Shown: positions 33,470 to 44,586 of the stretch, piece after piece
Layout of the letters: every line of letters begins with the position of its first letter
Numbering within the stretch: position 1 is the first letter of the stretch
Source: Spirodela intermedia
Lineage: Eukaryota; Streptophyta; Magnoliopsida; Alismatales; Araceae
DNA: 64,000 nucleotides
Direction of reading: 5' to 3'
Assembly (NCBI GenBank): GCA_902729315.2
Contig: LR746277.1
Span: forward strand, 5,001 to 69,000
Translations under genes and position numbers: made by a program
Notes under the pieces: generated by a model
What the model saw: the letters and a program-made list of their open reading frames with translations, nothing else
Told to the model about the DNA's origin: nothing
The model's database searches: none

Positions 33470-35607
33470 TGATGACAAGCAGGACCTGTCTCCATCAGCT
33501 CAGGAGACACTAGCAGTCTAAGTTCAGCCCGATTGACGCGCGAAGACGAAAGAGCCTGGCTTTCGCTACACGGCCTAGCCCTTTGAGATGACGACATTCC
33601 ACCTTTGCGACGACGACGAGCTTGAGCTCATCCTTATCTTTCTTGATTCACGTTGACTTGTTGGGCCTTGCGTTTGTGTGTTAGCGGGCCCAATTCTATG
33701 TGTGTGTGTTGTTGTTTGTGTCTCCCTTTCTCTAGGGTTTTATTGGGTCTCTCTTTGAGGCCCAATTAAAACCCTAAGGGAGGGGGACCTATGTGTCTTT
33801 CCTTTTGGGCCTGTTTTGGGGCTTATTTGGGTCTTCATTTCAGGCCCACTTAAGCACCATAAGAGGCCCCTCCTCTTTCTCCTTTTAGGGGAGCTTATTA
33901 GGTCTCTCTTTAAGAGGCCCAATAAGCCCCTTTTGTAGCCTTTGTGGCTTATGGGCTTGAGGGTCTCAAGTGGGCCCACCTCCCCTTAGCCCACTTGTGG
34001 GCCCCCATATAAGGGGAGGTAGGACCCCCCTCAAGAGAGCACTGTACTTTTGAGAGAGATTATCGTTTTGTGAGTACCTTCTCCGTGATCTATGATAGGG
34101 AGGGGAGGAAGAGGAAGGCTGTCGATACCCCCTTCGAGGACTTCGTTCCTCGTGACGCTGCTGCCCGAGAAGTCCCGCCGCCGCCTGAGACCACCGCCGC
34201 TGCCGGCTATCTCATTGCTGCTCGAGAGCTCGCCGTCATCACCGGACGAAACGGTCGCGGTTGCCGCTGCAGCTACCACCGCCGCTGCTGGAACCCCGTC
34301 ATGCTGTCGTGACAAAAGGGCTCACTTCACCTCCCTACAAGCTGTCGCCAAGCACTCCACCGAAGTCTCTCGACTCTTGGTTCGACTGCCGCCTCTTCCT
34401 CCGGAACTCCACCATAAACTCGCCGGAGCCACCCTCCGCCGCTCCGCCCAGTCGCTGGCCATTCGCCGACGAACGCCGACCTGCCGCCGACGTCGGAAGA
34501 GACCCTGCAGCCGTGCCGACGAGCCAGAACCAGTCCCACCTCCTCACAGGCCCCCGCCGGAGTTTCCCGATGCTCTGCCATTGTCGCGCCATTTCTCGTG
34601 CCGCTTAGACCAGGAGAGCTCAACCCTCCCTGGTATCGTCGGCCGGATCGTCTCCTCTTTGCTCCGCTTCCCGGTGCCGCCAGAGAAGGCCGACCTTTCC
34701 GACGACGGTTGGGTCTCCGCCCAACCGCTGACGCTCAGCATTCCCGCCGAAGCACCACTGACGCTCGGCCTTCTCGCCAAACGTTGACGCTCAGCATTCC
34801 CGCTATAGCGCCACTAACGCTTGGCAATCCTGCCAAAGTGCTGCAGATGCTCGGCCTTCCCGCCAAAGCGTTGCCATCGCACGTCGGCTCTTGCAGCCCA
34901 CGCACCCACCCAGTGCCATTGCCCGCATGCCCTAAGGCCGCCGTGCGGCTTGCCTCCCACACCCGCTAACGTGCCCTTCAGCCCATCAGCGGACCCATGC
35001 TCGCTAGCGTGCCCTTCGGCCCACCAGCGGGCCCACACCCGCGCCGACCATGCCACGCCTTACGACAACGGCTACGGTGACTCTCGACCAGGACCGACCT
35101 TCGACGCTGAGCATCGCTTTTCACCGAACGTCCCTGCCTTCGTCGAATCTCCGATCCGTCACGACCCGCCGGGCTACACAGCCCTGAAGGTTAGCTCCGT
35201 ACCCCTTCTTACTTAAGTTTAATTATCTTTCGAAGGGTTTTCTCGGCTCATCTCTACCGCCATCAGGAGCACATAGATAGGATAGGACAGGTTATCAGAT
35301 CGTGACTTTTGACGTTGCATCAAACTCGTCACAGTTCATGAGCTGCAGCCCTAGGCTACTTCACGACAACAGTTCTGCCATCTGTTCGGACGTGGACCGG
35401 GAGGGCCCCTCAGTTACCATCGTCAAGTGTTTCCTTGGGTTGTCCTGGGTTGATCACACATATTGGTATGCCTACCTGTGCTTAGGTTACGTGGTCAGAC
35501 CTAGAGTCTAGGGTCTAAACATTCTTATCAGATCGATCTGACTACCCCATCTCAAGACTCGAATTTCATTGATCAGGTATAGGGGGTTCTCGCCCCGTCC
35601 TGCATCA
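33470..35607 (+). mobile_element. LTR B2: complete solo LTR of gypsy family B
   Basis: It starts TGATGACAAGCAGGACC, ends CGTCCTGCATCA, is 2,138 bp long and is flanked by CAAAG on both sides. It is homologous to B1 (17523-21014). A TATA box (TATAA at 34008-34012, in 'cccatataaggggagg') precedes a GC-rich region (34100-35200). The several long overlapping ORFs there on both strands are Pro/Ala/Arg-rich products of base composition and show no family resemblance. From 33906 rightward this LTR belongs to the left palindrome arm. Confidence 0.88.
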
Positions 35608-35612
35608 CAAAG

Positions 35613-35803
35613 TTATCCTCACATTATGGATGGGAGGATTTCCCAATAGTCTTAACTAAGATGATCAACATCAGTTGCGTCTACCACTTCACCTTTCATT
35701 TACAACAACTTTCTAAAGAGAGCTATATCTTGTCCCCCCTAGTTCTCATGTATGAGGCTCAAGGATAAACACTTCATCAACATCAATATTATTTATAATT
35801 CAC
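35613..35803 (+). mobile_element. Probable 3' end of LINE-4 beyond LTR B2
   Basis: Non-coding sequence that resumes after the target duplication and ends in an A-run (35804-35814). It is probably the 3' UTR of LINE-4; there is no coding evidence. Confidence 0.5.
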
Positions 35804-35856
35804 CAAAAAAAAAACCAAAACCCTATATCCTAAAACCTAAACCCTAAATCCTAAAA
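35804..35856. repeat. Poly(A) plus degenerate telomere-like repeats
   Basis: An A-rich run is followed by variants of CCCTAAA ('ccctatatcctaaaacctaa', 'accctaaatcctaaaag'). A 5'-truncated LINE begins at about 35857, as at 30604. The mirror copy is at 45131-45183. Confidence 0.8.
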
Positions 35857-36400
35857 GCTCAATGTGGATGGGGCAGCACATGAAAACACTAGACTTGTAG
35901 GGGGAGGAGGCATCTTACGAGACCATACAAGTATTATCTTTGCCTCTTCCCACTATTACGATGTTCAAACTAACATGGCAATGGAGGCTATGGCGATCCG
36001 CGATGGTTTGCTCCTTTGTGAGGAACGCAACCTACATGGTATCATCCTAGAATCTGACTCCAGAGTACTAGTTGAAATGTTGCGTGTAGGTACTTGTTAC
36101 CATTAAGAACTCAAGAGCACTTAGATGGATATCATGCGTTGTCATGAAAGGATCAGTGCCATCACACATCAGCTACACAAGGGGAACTAGACTATAGACG
36201 CACTTGTTACACATACAATATGCACCTGTCTATGATTTGTTTTCACCTATGCATGTAGAAACTTGAGGTAGATGCCATTTAGAGTAACTCGGCATACCAG
36301 CACTACGCATAGGACAAAAGCTTCTACCTATCACATCTAGGCAGTGGTGTATCACTTGGAGTAGATCAATGTCGATGTCAGCACAAGGTGGATGACAACA
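35857..36400 (+). pseudogene. LINE-5: 5'-truncated LINE starting at its RNase H domain
   Basis: The frame from 35864 reads 'MDGAAHENTRLVGGGGILRD', then 'NMAMEAMAIRDGLLL' and 'IILESDSRVLVEML', an RVT_3-type RNase H with the Asp, Glu and Asp catalytic residues all still present. A stop at 36106 ('CYH' then TAA) interrupts the frame; it continues with 'HERISAITHQL' and a non-coding tail to about 36400. RNase H normally removes RNA from the RNA/DNA hybrid during LINE copying. Without RT this fragment is not functional. The mirror copy is at 44587-45130. Confidence 0.8.
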
Positions 36401-36729
36401 CTTTTGAATTTTCATCTACATCATCTAAATTTTTGTTTCTAGATTTACTCTTTCATCTCGCCTCTTGTTTTTGATCTTGTTCTTGTTTTTGTTGTTGTAG
36501 GTCTAAGTCTTCATCAATTTGGTTTTCCTCTATGTTTATAGCCATGTGGTCTTTAGTTGGTGTTGGATTATTATGTTGACTTTACGTAATTAGACTTCTA
36601 GTGTTGATCATTGTTGCTGGATTCATTATTGTTTGTGTATGTTCCCTTTGACTAGTTGGGGTCTTGAATAGTCATTTCACCTATACTAACATTTTGTTGA
36701 TCGATGTCAATCAGTTTTTCTTTGATAAG

Positions 36730-37190
36730 TGATGTTACTTAGATAATACTAATTTTTAGAAATCACACAAATTTAAAATTTATAAAACTAGAAAAATACT
36801 ATTTTTTGGATTTTTAGAAATATTTAATTTGATTAAGATTCCAAAAATAGTGGAGAATTTTTAAGTCGATCACAAAGATGTAAAATAATATCTGGTAATA
36901 TTTTAGAATTTTTTAAAAGAATATAATTTTTTATAATTTTTAGATTAAATGATGAATATAAAATATATTTAAAAATTTACAAAAAAGAAAAATAAAGGTG
37001 CAGATGTCAGGATGACGTCAATGCCTGACAAATATGAATTAGGAAAAGATAGAGTTCCACTTGACGATTCTTACATAAGTGATTATAGATGATTTAATAA
37101 GTCAAATTAAGTTCTATTAAGACTTAAATAATTATAATTTAATGAATAAGAGTTTCAAAACTTGAAATCACACAAAATATCAAAAGAATA
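36730..37190 (-). mobile_element. LTR A6 fragment (3' part), left arm
   Basis: Starts TGATGTTACTTAG and follows the AT-rich 3' part of LTR A in reverse ('tttataaaactagaaaaata', 'gtcaggatgacgtcaatgcc', 'gattcttacataagtgatta'). It is diverged and truncated near 37190. The mirror copy is 43797-44257. Confidence 0.75.
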
Positions 37191-38376
37191 CATCTAAGAA
37201 TATTTTTTGTAGAAAGATATTTTAGTAAAGTTATAGTATTTTACTATGATCACCCATTTGACCACTTCTTCAATCTAAGCTCACTTAACTCCAAAGTTTT
37301 TTCACTTACTCTATGATGACTCACCCACTTGTAAGAGTCTTATGGTTTAGGGTTTAAGGTGACAAGAACTAGAGCCATTGTGTCAAGTAGTGCAATAATA
37401 GCGGCATAGAAAGTAGAAATCACAATAGAAATATTAAAAAGGACTAAATAGAAATCACATCAAAATAAACAAGGAGAAGATGATAACTCTCTTTCTCTCT
37501 CTCTCTCTTTGTGTAAGAAAATTAATATAAATAAATTTGGTAAAAAATATATGTAAAAAATATAAATAGTTTACATGTTTCTTTTTTTCTTTTTGTGAGC
37601 CTTTCCCTAATCCTTCTAGATCGTTTAGAAAGAAAAATGTTATTGATACTACACAAATACTTTTTAGTGAAAATGTTATGTTGCTCTATAGTATGAGGAA
37701 GGGAACAATTTTTCGTAGTGTCTACAGGGAATCACTTCAGTATCTTTTTTTTTTGTAGTGCCATAGTATCTAATGGCTGACCTATATTCTGAAAAGGTCT
37801 GGCCTTGGAATGGAGCAGTCAAAATCACTTTTTTTTTTCATAAACTTATCATGTGTGGTAGATGTAGGGTACTATCACATAGTACTGTTGGTTCTCTGAA
37901 CCTTTGAATATTCTCTCTCCATGTAGTGAGAAAAAGGTGGGTGATCGTTAACATAGGCTTATGTGCATTATTTAGAAGGGGAAAACGAAAAATAACATCT
38001 AGATATTCTTCTCACTGAAAAGAAAGTTGTTGGAGTTGCCCCATCATTAGCGGTCATCAAAGCTCCCATTGCTATTTGATATGGCAATTGAGGTGATTTA
38101 GAATAATAACGAGGGGGGTGAATGGGTGGTATGGTGCATAATTTTGAGTGCAGAGGGATGACTAGGATGCTTTAGTCAATTTCCATAAACTGAATCGTCC
38201 CTTATGAAGTCATTAATTCGTGCAATTCAAGCTAATGGTAAAATAATCTAATAAGCCATTCACAATATGGCTTTCTTTTTGTGTATTTCATTGGAATTGT
38301 TAAATAGGAAATAGTTCATGACCGTAAAGATGGATACTAATCCTCCCTGTCTCAACGTGGCTCCCTCTCCCTCTCT
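37191..38376. other. Non-coding spacer in left arm
   Basis: AT-rich with no supported gene. It holds a short TTTAGGGTTTAAGG telomere-like patch (about 37347) and A/T runs. The mirror is 42611-43796. Confidence 0.6.
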
Positions 38377-38390
38377 GTGTACCCAATGGC

Positions 38391-38433
38391 TCTCTCTCTC
38401 TCTCTCTCTCTCTCCCTCTCTCTCTCTCTCTCT
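38391..38433. repeat. (CT)n microsatellite, left arm
   Basis: CT repeats; the mirror-image (GA)n tract is at 42554-42597. Confidence 0.9.
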
Positions 38434-38724
38434 AAGCAAGTAACAATACCAAGAGAGAAAGGCCGTCTTTCTTATATTCTCGTGATATTTGGAGTTCTAT
38501 CAGAGAGAGGGAACATGGTGCTTGAGAGGGGGAGGGAGAGAGAGGAGGAAGAACGGAACGGCCCTAGGAAGAATGATCGTTCTGTCACAAGATGACAGCC
38601 AACACGTCCCCACGGCAGAGGGAGAAAAGGATGGAGATCGAGTCGGATCGCTTTTCGGTAGGTAGGTCGTCGTCGGCATGGAATTCGTCAAACCCTGGAA
38701 ACTTTCAATTAGTCCAAGAGACGT

Positions 38725-39055
38725 AGTCGGACTTATTTCCTCACGCGTCCCCCTGCCGTATATTTTAAATTGGGGGGGTGGGGTGTGGGGTGTGGCTGGG
38801 TGATCTCTGGAGGACAGCGTGGGAAGACTTCTTCCCCTAATCACGCCGTTCTAGAAGAGTCGAACACATTAACAACGATGCTCCCTCTCTCTCCCTCTCG
38901 CTCCTAAGAGTCAATCAAACACGACAATTCCATTCTCAAGCTCCCTGCTCCCTGCTCCCTGTCTCTGATAGAACTCCTAAGAAGTGCTCTGACGTAGTCG
39001 GACGAGATTTCACGACGTGTCCCCTGCCCGTATATTTTAAATTGGCGGGATCTCT
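38725..39055. repeat. Two dispersed copies of a 55-65-bp motif downstream of the phytocyanin gene
   Basis: Both copies read 'cgtagtcgga', then a 'cacg.cgtccc' segment and 'cgtatattttaaattgg'; they lie at about 38722-38775 and 38992-39050. The palindrome centre holds a related 'gggcgtatattttagatttg' (40512-40531). The mirror copies are 41932-42262. Confidence 0.7.
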
Positions 39056-39352
39056 AGAACCCAAAAGTCAAACCATTTGCACTCTGTGGAATGAGAACGC
39101 GCGCACCACATCGTCATCCAGGGCAACTCAATCCCAGTTTTCCTGGTGTTGTCATCGGGATCGAATGGCCATCAGAATCAAGGTCTTAGAGAACAAAAGA
39201 TGCCGTGAAGCCGTTTTGGGGCAAGGCTCCCACAAGTGTGTCACCAGAGTACGCGAAAAAGCACACAGAAGCCAGCCAGATGCGTCCGAAATTCAATCAA
39301 ATCTCATAGAACATACCAAGAAGGATGCATGGATACAGGCAACTGTGTAGGT

Positions 39353-40084
39353 CTACAACATTAGAGCGGCTGCGATTGTTGTCAACGCAAAGGTGGCAGC
39401 GACCGCGGCTGTTCCGAGGCTGGCAGACGGCGCCGCGCTGCGCGCTCCGGGCGTCGAACCAGAAGGTCCGGGAGTGGCAACAGTTGTGGGAGGTGTTGGT
39501 GCTCCGGAGGAGGGCGGGGGTGGCGGGGTGCCCGAAGGGGTGGAGGCCGCTGCCACTGTGAGAGCCATCTTCTGCCCTGCACTACAGTGACCATTGACGC
39601 CGCAGATGAAATATCTGGTGCCCGCCGCGGTGAGTTCCACGGTGGCCGGGCCGGTGTTGTGCGTCATGATGGGGTTGGACGTAGTGCAGGCGTCGTAGTT
39701 CGCCCTCGTCACCTCGAGCACGTCGTGGGCACCGGTGTTAAAGTTGAAAACTGAACAAGGGCAGGATCAGGGAGTTTAAATTAGACTAGTCCGGGAGGAA
39801 CGATCAGAAATCGAGACGATGGAAGTGAATACTCCGTTTCCCGGGTACAAGGTGCAGAGCCCATGCTGAAGGGAAGGAAGGAGCGATTGAAGATGCTGCT
39901 TACCAAGAGAATCGCCGACAGCGAATGTCTGCCCGTTGGCCCAGTCAGTGTAGTAGCTAGAACTGGAAGGGATGCTCCACATCTGGTTGTCCCCTACCTG
40001 GAATGTGGCCGCGAGCGCCCCCGTGGCGGAGTAAACTACGGCGAGGATGAGGAAGAGAAGTGCAGAGGACGAAGAAGAGGCCAT
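39353..40084 (-). CDS. Phytocyanin (stellacyanin-type), GPI-anchor-like, left copy
   Basis: Two exons on the minus strand: 40084-39904 (60 codons plus one base) and 39750-39353; intron 39903-39751 with GT...AG ends. The 192-residue product is the same as that of the right copy. It has a signal peptide (about 1-25), a plastocyanin-like domain (about 26-126) with copper ligands His69, Cys110, His115 and Gln120 (Gln as axial ligand is stellacyanin-like), a disulfide pair Cys82/Cys116, a Pro/Ser/Thr-rich arabinogalactan-like segment (about 127-165) and a hydrophobic tail typical of GPI attachment. Such proteins sit at the outer face of the plasma membrane or in the wall and are thought to act in electron transfer or signalling. 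It is divergent from the right copy, with TATAAATA at 40263-40270. Confidence 0.9.
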
Positions 40085-40262
40085 CTCTGTTGTGCGAGAA
40101 GGGACACTTCTCTGTGTTCTACAGGTCACCCCTGCCCACAGCCCTCGGAGCCCTCTCCTTCCCCTGAATCCACACAGCACAGAAGCTCGCAAAGCGTAGA
40201 GAAGAAGGGTGGGTGGGAGTTCGTGATGGGAGGGGTGAGGAATATATGCGTGTGCGGGGCTG

Positions 40263-40270
40263 TATTTATA
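40263..40270 (-). promoter_or_regulatory. TATA box of left phytocyanin gene
   Basis: TATAAATA read on the minus strand, about 180 bp upstream of the ATG at 40084; the mirror of 40717-40724. Confidence 0.7.
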
Positions 40271-40412
40271 ACGGGAACCATCGACAGAGCGAAGGCATTC
40301 GGAGAAGAGTAATAGACCAACGGATAGAGGAGGGCTGGCCGAGAGGGGGAACAGAAACAGAGCTGACCGGAAATAGGACGCTTCGTCGACGCCGTGTTCT
40401 TCTGGAATCGCC

Positions 40413-40574
40413 GTGTGGAGCCCAGTTACGAACAGACAGTTCGGGTCAAATCTAAAATATACGCCCGTGTGGAGCCCAGTTACGAGAAAGTTTTGGCGCG
40501 CGCGTCCACACGGGCGTATATTTTAGATTTGACCCGAACTGTGTAGGACAGCCTAAGAAAACTTCCCCAAATCC
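40413..40574. repeat. Palindrome centre: hairpin and 21-bp direct repeat
   Basis: The 162 bp between the long arms are not simply unique. 40440-40473 and 40505-40538 are 34-bp reverse complements around a 31-nt loop. CCGTGTGGAGCCCAGTTACG followed by A occurs twice (40411-40431 and 40465-40485). Between long arm and hairpin arm the left side has 27 bp and the right side 36 bp of unrelated sequence, which accounts for the 9-bp offset between the two symmetry centres. Confidence 0.9.
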
Positions 40575-40716
40575 GGCGATTCCAGAAGAACACGGCGTCG
40601 ACGAAGCGTCCTATTTCCGGTCAGCTCTGTTTCTGTTCCCCCTCTCGGCCAGCCCTCCTCTATCCGTTGGTCTATTACTCTTCTCCGAATGCCTTCGCTC
40701 TGTCGATGGTTCCCGT

Positions 40717-40724
40717 TATAAATA
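40717..40724 (+). promoter_or_regulatory. TATA box of right phytocyanin gene
   Basis: TATAAATA in 'cccgttataaatacagccc', about 180 bp upstream of the ATG at 40903, leaving a 5' UTR of roughly 150 nt. Confidence 0.7.
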
Positions 40725-40902
40725 CAGCCCCGCACACGCATATATTCCTCACCCCTCCCATCACGAACTCCCACCCACCCTTCTTCTCTACGCTTTGCGA
40801 GCTTCTGTGCTGTGTGGATTCAGGGGAAGGAGAGGGCTCCGAGGGCTGTGGGCAGGGGTGACCTGTAGAACACAGAGAAGTGTCCCTTCTCGCACAACAG
40901 AG

Positions 40903-41634
40903 ATGGCCTCTTCTTCGTCCTCTGCACTTCTCTTCCTCATCCTCGCCGTAGTTTACTCCGCCACGGGGGCGCTCGCGGCCACATTCCAGGTAGGGGACAA
41001 CCAGATGTGGAGCATCCCTTCCAGTTCTAGCTACTACACTGACTGGGCCAACGGGCAGACATTCGCTGTCGGCGATTCTCTTGGTAAGCAGCATCTTCAA
41101 TCGCTCCTTCCTTCCCTTCAGCATGGGCTCTGCACCTTGTACCCGGGAAACGGAGTATTCACTTCCATCGTCTCGATTTCTGATCGTTCCTCCCGGACTA
41201 GTCTAATTTAAACTCCCTGATCCTGCCCTTGTTCAGTTTTCAACTTTAACACCGGTGCCCACGACGTGCTCGAGGTGACGAGGGCGAACTACGACGCCTG
41301 CACTACGTCCAACCCCATCATGACGCACAACACCGGCCCGGCCACCGTGGAACTCACCGCGGCGGGCACCAGATATTTCATCTGCGGCGTCAATGGTCAC
41401 TGTAGTGCAGGGCAGAAGATGGCTCTCACAGTGGCAGCGGCCTCCACCCCTTCGGGCACCCCGCCACCCCCGCCCTCCTCCGGAGCACCAACACCTCCCA
41501 CAACTGTTGCCACTCCCGGACCTTCTGGTTCGACGCCCGGAGCGCGCAGCGCGGCGCCGTCTGCCAGCCTCGGAACAGCCGCGGTCGCTGCCACCTTTGC
41601 GTTGACAACAATCGCAGCCGCTCTAATGTTGTAG
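40903..41634 (+). CDS. Phytocyanin (stellacyanin-type), GPI-anchor-like, right copy
   Basis: Exon 1 is 40903-41083 and exon 2 is 41237-41634, with an intron 41084-41236 (GTAAGC...TTCAG). Splicing joins '...VGDSL' to 'VFNFNTGAHDVLEV', the usual phytocyanin sequence and intron position. The product has 192 residues: signal peptide ending near ALA-ATFQVG (25/26), copper site His69, Cys110, His115, Gln120 in 'YFICGVNGHCSAGQK', Pro-rich linker and C-terminal 'TAAVAATFALTTIAAALML' hydrophobic tail. The start is supported by the signal peptide directly after it. Both copies look intact, so both could be expressed. Which phytocyanin subgroup it belongs to (uclacyanin or stellacyanin-like) is not settled by sequence reading alone. 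Confidence 0.92.
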
Positions 41635-42553
41635 ACCTACACAGTTGCCTGTATCCATGCATCCTTCTTGGTATGTTCTATGAGATTTGATTGAATTTCG
41701 GACGCATCTGGCTGGCTTCTGTGTGCTTTTTCGCGTACTCTGGTGACACACTTGTGGGAGCCTTGCCCCAAAACGGCTTCACGGCATCTTTTGTTCTCTA
41801 AGACCTTGATTCTGATGGCCATTCGATCCCGATGACAACACCAGGAAAACTGGGATTGAGTTGCCCTGGATGACGATGTGGTGCGCGCGTTCTCATTCCA
41901 CAGAGTGCAAATGGTTTGACTTTTGGGTTCTAGAGATCCCGCCAATTTAAAATATACGGGCAGGGGACACGTCGTGAAATCTCGTCCGACTACGTCAGAG
42001 CACTTCTTAGGAGTTCTATCAGAGACAGGGAGCAGGGAGCAGGGAGCTTGAGAATGGAATTGTCGTGTTTGATTGACTCTTAGGAGCGAGAGGGAGAGAG
42101 AGGGAGCATCGTTGTTAATGTGTTCGACTCTTCTAGAACGGCGTGATTAGGGGAAGAAGTCTTCCCACGCTGTCCTCCAGAGATCACCCAGCCACACCCC
42201 ACACCCCACCCCCCCAATTTAAAATATACGGCAGGGGGACGCGTGAGGAAATAAGTCCGACTACGTCTCTTGGACTAATTGAAAGTTTCCAGGGTTTGAC
42301 GAATTCCATGCCGACGACGACCTACCTACCGAAAAGCGATCCGACTCGATCTCCATCCTTTTCTCCCTCTGCCGTGGGGACGTGTTGGCTGTCATCTTGT
42401 GACAGAACGATCATTCTTCCTAGGGCCGTTCCGTTCTTCCTCCTCTCTCTCCCTCCCCCTCTCAAGCACCATGTTCCCTCTCTCTGATAGAACTCCAAAT
42501 ATCACGAGAATATAAGAAAGACGGCCTTTCTCTCTTGGTATTGTTACTTGCTT

Positions 42554-42597
42554 AGAGAGAGAGAGAGAGAGGGAGAGAGAGAGAGAGAGAGAGAGAG
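42554..42597. repeat. (GA)n microsatellite, right arm
   Basis: Mirror of 38391-38433. Confidence 0.9.
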
Positions 42598-43796
42598 CCA
42601 TTGGGTACACAGAGAGGGAGAGGGAGCCACGTTGAGACAGGGAGGATTAGTATCCATCTTTACGGTCATGAACTATTTCCTATTTAACAATTCCAATGAA
42701 ATACACAAAAAGAAAGCCATATTGTGAATGGCTTATTAGATTATTTTACCATTAGCTTGAATTGCACGAATTAATGACTTCATAAGGGACGATTCAGTTT
42801 ATGGAAATTGACTAAAGCATCCTAGTCATCCCTCTGCACTCAAAATTATGCACCATACCACCCATTCACCCCCCTCGTTATTATTCTAAATCACCTCAAT
42901 TGCCATATCAAATAGCAATGGGAGCTTTGATGACCGCTAATGATGGGGCAACTCCAACAACTTTCTTTTCAGTGAGAAGAATATCTAGATGTTATTTTTC
43001 GTTTTCCCCTTCTAAATAATGCACATAAGCCTATGTTAACGATCACCCACCTTTTTCTCACTACATGGAGAGAGAATATTCAAAGGTTCAGAGAACCAAC
43101 AGTACTATGTGATAGTACCCTACATCTACCACACATGATAAGTTTATGAAAAAAAAAAGTGATTTTGACTGCTCCATTCCAAGGCCAGACCTTTTCAGAA
43201 TATAGGTCAGCCATTAGATACTATGGCACTACAAAAAAAAAAGATACTGAAGTGATTCCCTGTAGACACTACGAAAAATTGTTCCCTTCCTCATACTATA
43301 GAGCAACATAACATTTTCACTAAAAAGTATTTGTGTAGTATCAATAACATTTTTCTTTCTAAACGATCTAGAAGGATTAGGGAAAGGCTCACAAAAAGAA
43401 AAAAAGAAACATGTAAACTATTTATATTTTTTACATATATTTTTTACCAAATTTATTTATATTAATTTTCTTACACAAAGAGAGAGAGAGAGAAAGAGAG
43501 TTATCATCTTCTCCTTGTTTATTTTGATGTGATTTCTATTTAGTCCTTTTTAATATTTCTATTGTGATTTCTACTTTCTATGCCGCTATTATTGCACTAC
43601 TTGACACAATGGCTCTAGTTCTTGTCACCTTAAACCCTAAACCATAAGACTCTTACAAGTGGGTGAGTCATCATAGAGTAAGTGAAAAAACTTTGGAGTT
43701 AAGTGAGCTTAGATTGAAGAAGTGGTCAAATGGGTGATCATAGTAAAATACTATAACTTTACTAAAATATCTTTCTACAAAAAATATTCTTAGATG

Positions 43797-44257
43797 TATT
43801 CTTTTGATATTTTGTGTGATTTCAAGTTTTGAAACTCTTATTCATTAAATTATAATTATTTAAGTCTTAATAGAACTTAATTTGACTTATTAAATCATCT
43901 ATAATCACTTATGTAAGAATCGTCAAGTGGAACTCTATCTTTTCCTAATTCATATTTGTCAGGCATTGACGTCATCCTGACATCTGCACCTTTATTTTTC
44001 TTTTTTGTAAATTTTTAAATATATTTTATATTCATCATTTAATCTAAAAATTATAAAAAATTATATTCTTTTAAAAAATTCTAAAATATTACCAGATATT
44101 ATTTTACATCTTTGTGATCGACTTAAAAATTCTCCACTATTTTTGGAATCTTAATCAAATTAAATATTTCTAAAAATCCAAAAAATAGTATTTTTCTAGT
44201 TTTATAAATTTTAAATTTGTGTGATTTCTAAAAATTAGTATTATCTAAGTAACATCA
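43797..44257 (+). mobile_element. LTR A6 fragment, right arm
   Basis: Mirror copy of 36730-37190, ending ...CTAAGTAACATCA at 44257. Confidence 0.75.
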
Positions 44258-44586
44258 CTTATCAAAGAAAAACTGATTGACATCGATCAACAAAATGTTA
44301 GTATAGGTGAAATGACTATTCAAGACCCCAACTAGTCAAAGGGAACATACACAAACAATAATGAATCCAGCAACAATGATCAACACTAGAAGTCTAATTA
44401 CGTAAAGTCAACATAATAATCCAACACCAACTAAAGACCACATGGCTATAAACATAGAGGAAAACCAAATTGATGAAGACTTAGACCTACAACAACAAAA
44501 ACAAGAACAAGATCAAAAACAAGAGGCGAGATGAAAGAGTAAATCTAGAAACAAAAATTTAGATGATGTAGATGAAAATTCAAAAG

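Larger units (their letters stand above)
33906..40412 (+). repeat. Left arm of giant inverted repeat (palindrome), about 6,507 bp
   Basis: Each position x from 33906 to 40412 pairs with 80987-x in the right arm. Edges: 'ctctttaagaggcc' at 33906 pairs with the sequence ending at 47081; 'ggaatcgcc' ending at 40412 pairs with 'ggcgattcc' from 40575. Predicted peptides match one for one across the arms. The only base difference I confirmed is 34093 (T) versus 46894 (C on the plus strand). The arm contains most of LTR B2, a LINE fragment, an LTR A fragment and a phytocyanin gene. Confidence 0.96.

Noticed and set aside
34092-35216. ORFs up to 231 codons in LTR B2 and its mirror
   Set aside because: GC-rich LTR sequence with overlapping ORFs on both strands; Pro/Ala/Arg-rich, no domain, and the copy in B1 does not keep them open.
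38500-38844. ORF of 114 codons and its mirror 42143-42487
   Set aside because: Low-complexity, includes CT-rich sequence downstream of the phytocyanin gene; no recognisable family.
39863-40312. 149-codon ORF antisense to phytocyanin exon 1 and its mirror 40675-41124
   Set aside because: A shadow of the GC-rich coding exon and promoter; the opposite strand has signal peptide, splice sites and domain.
40440-40538. Hairpin as a transcription terminator or microRNA precursor
   Set aside because: It lies exactly at the palindrome centre upstream of both genes, and a rearrangement origin explains it better; no other evidence for a small-RNA gene.
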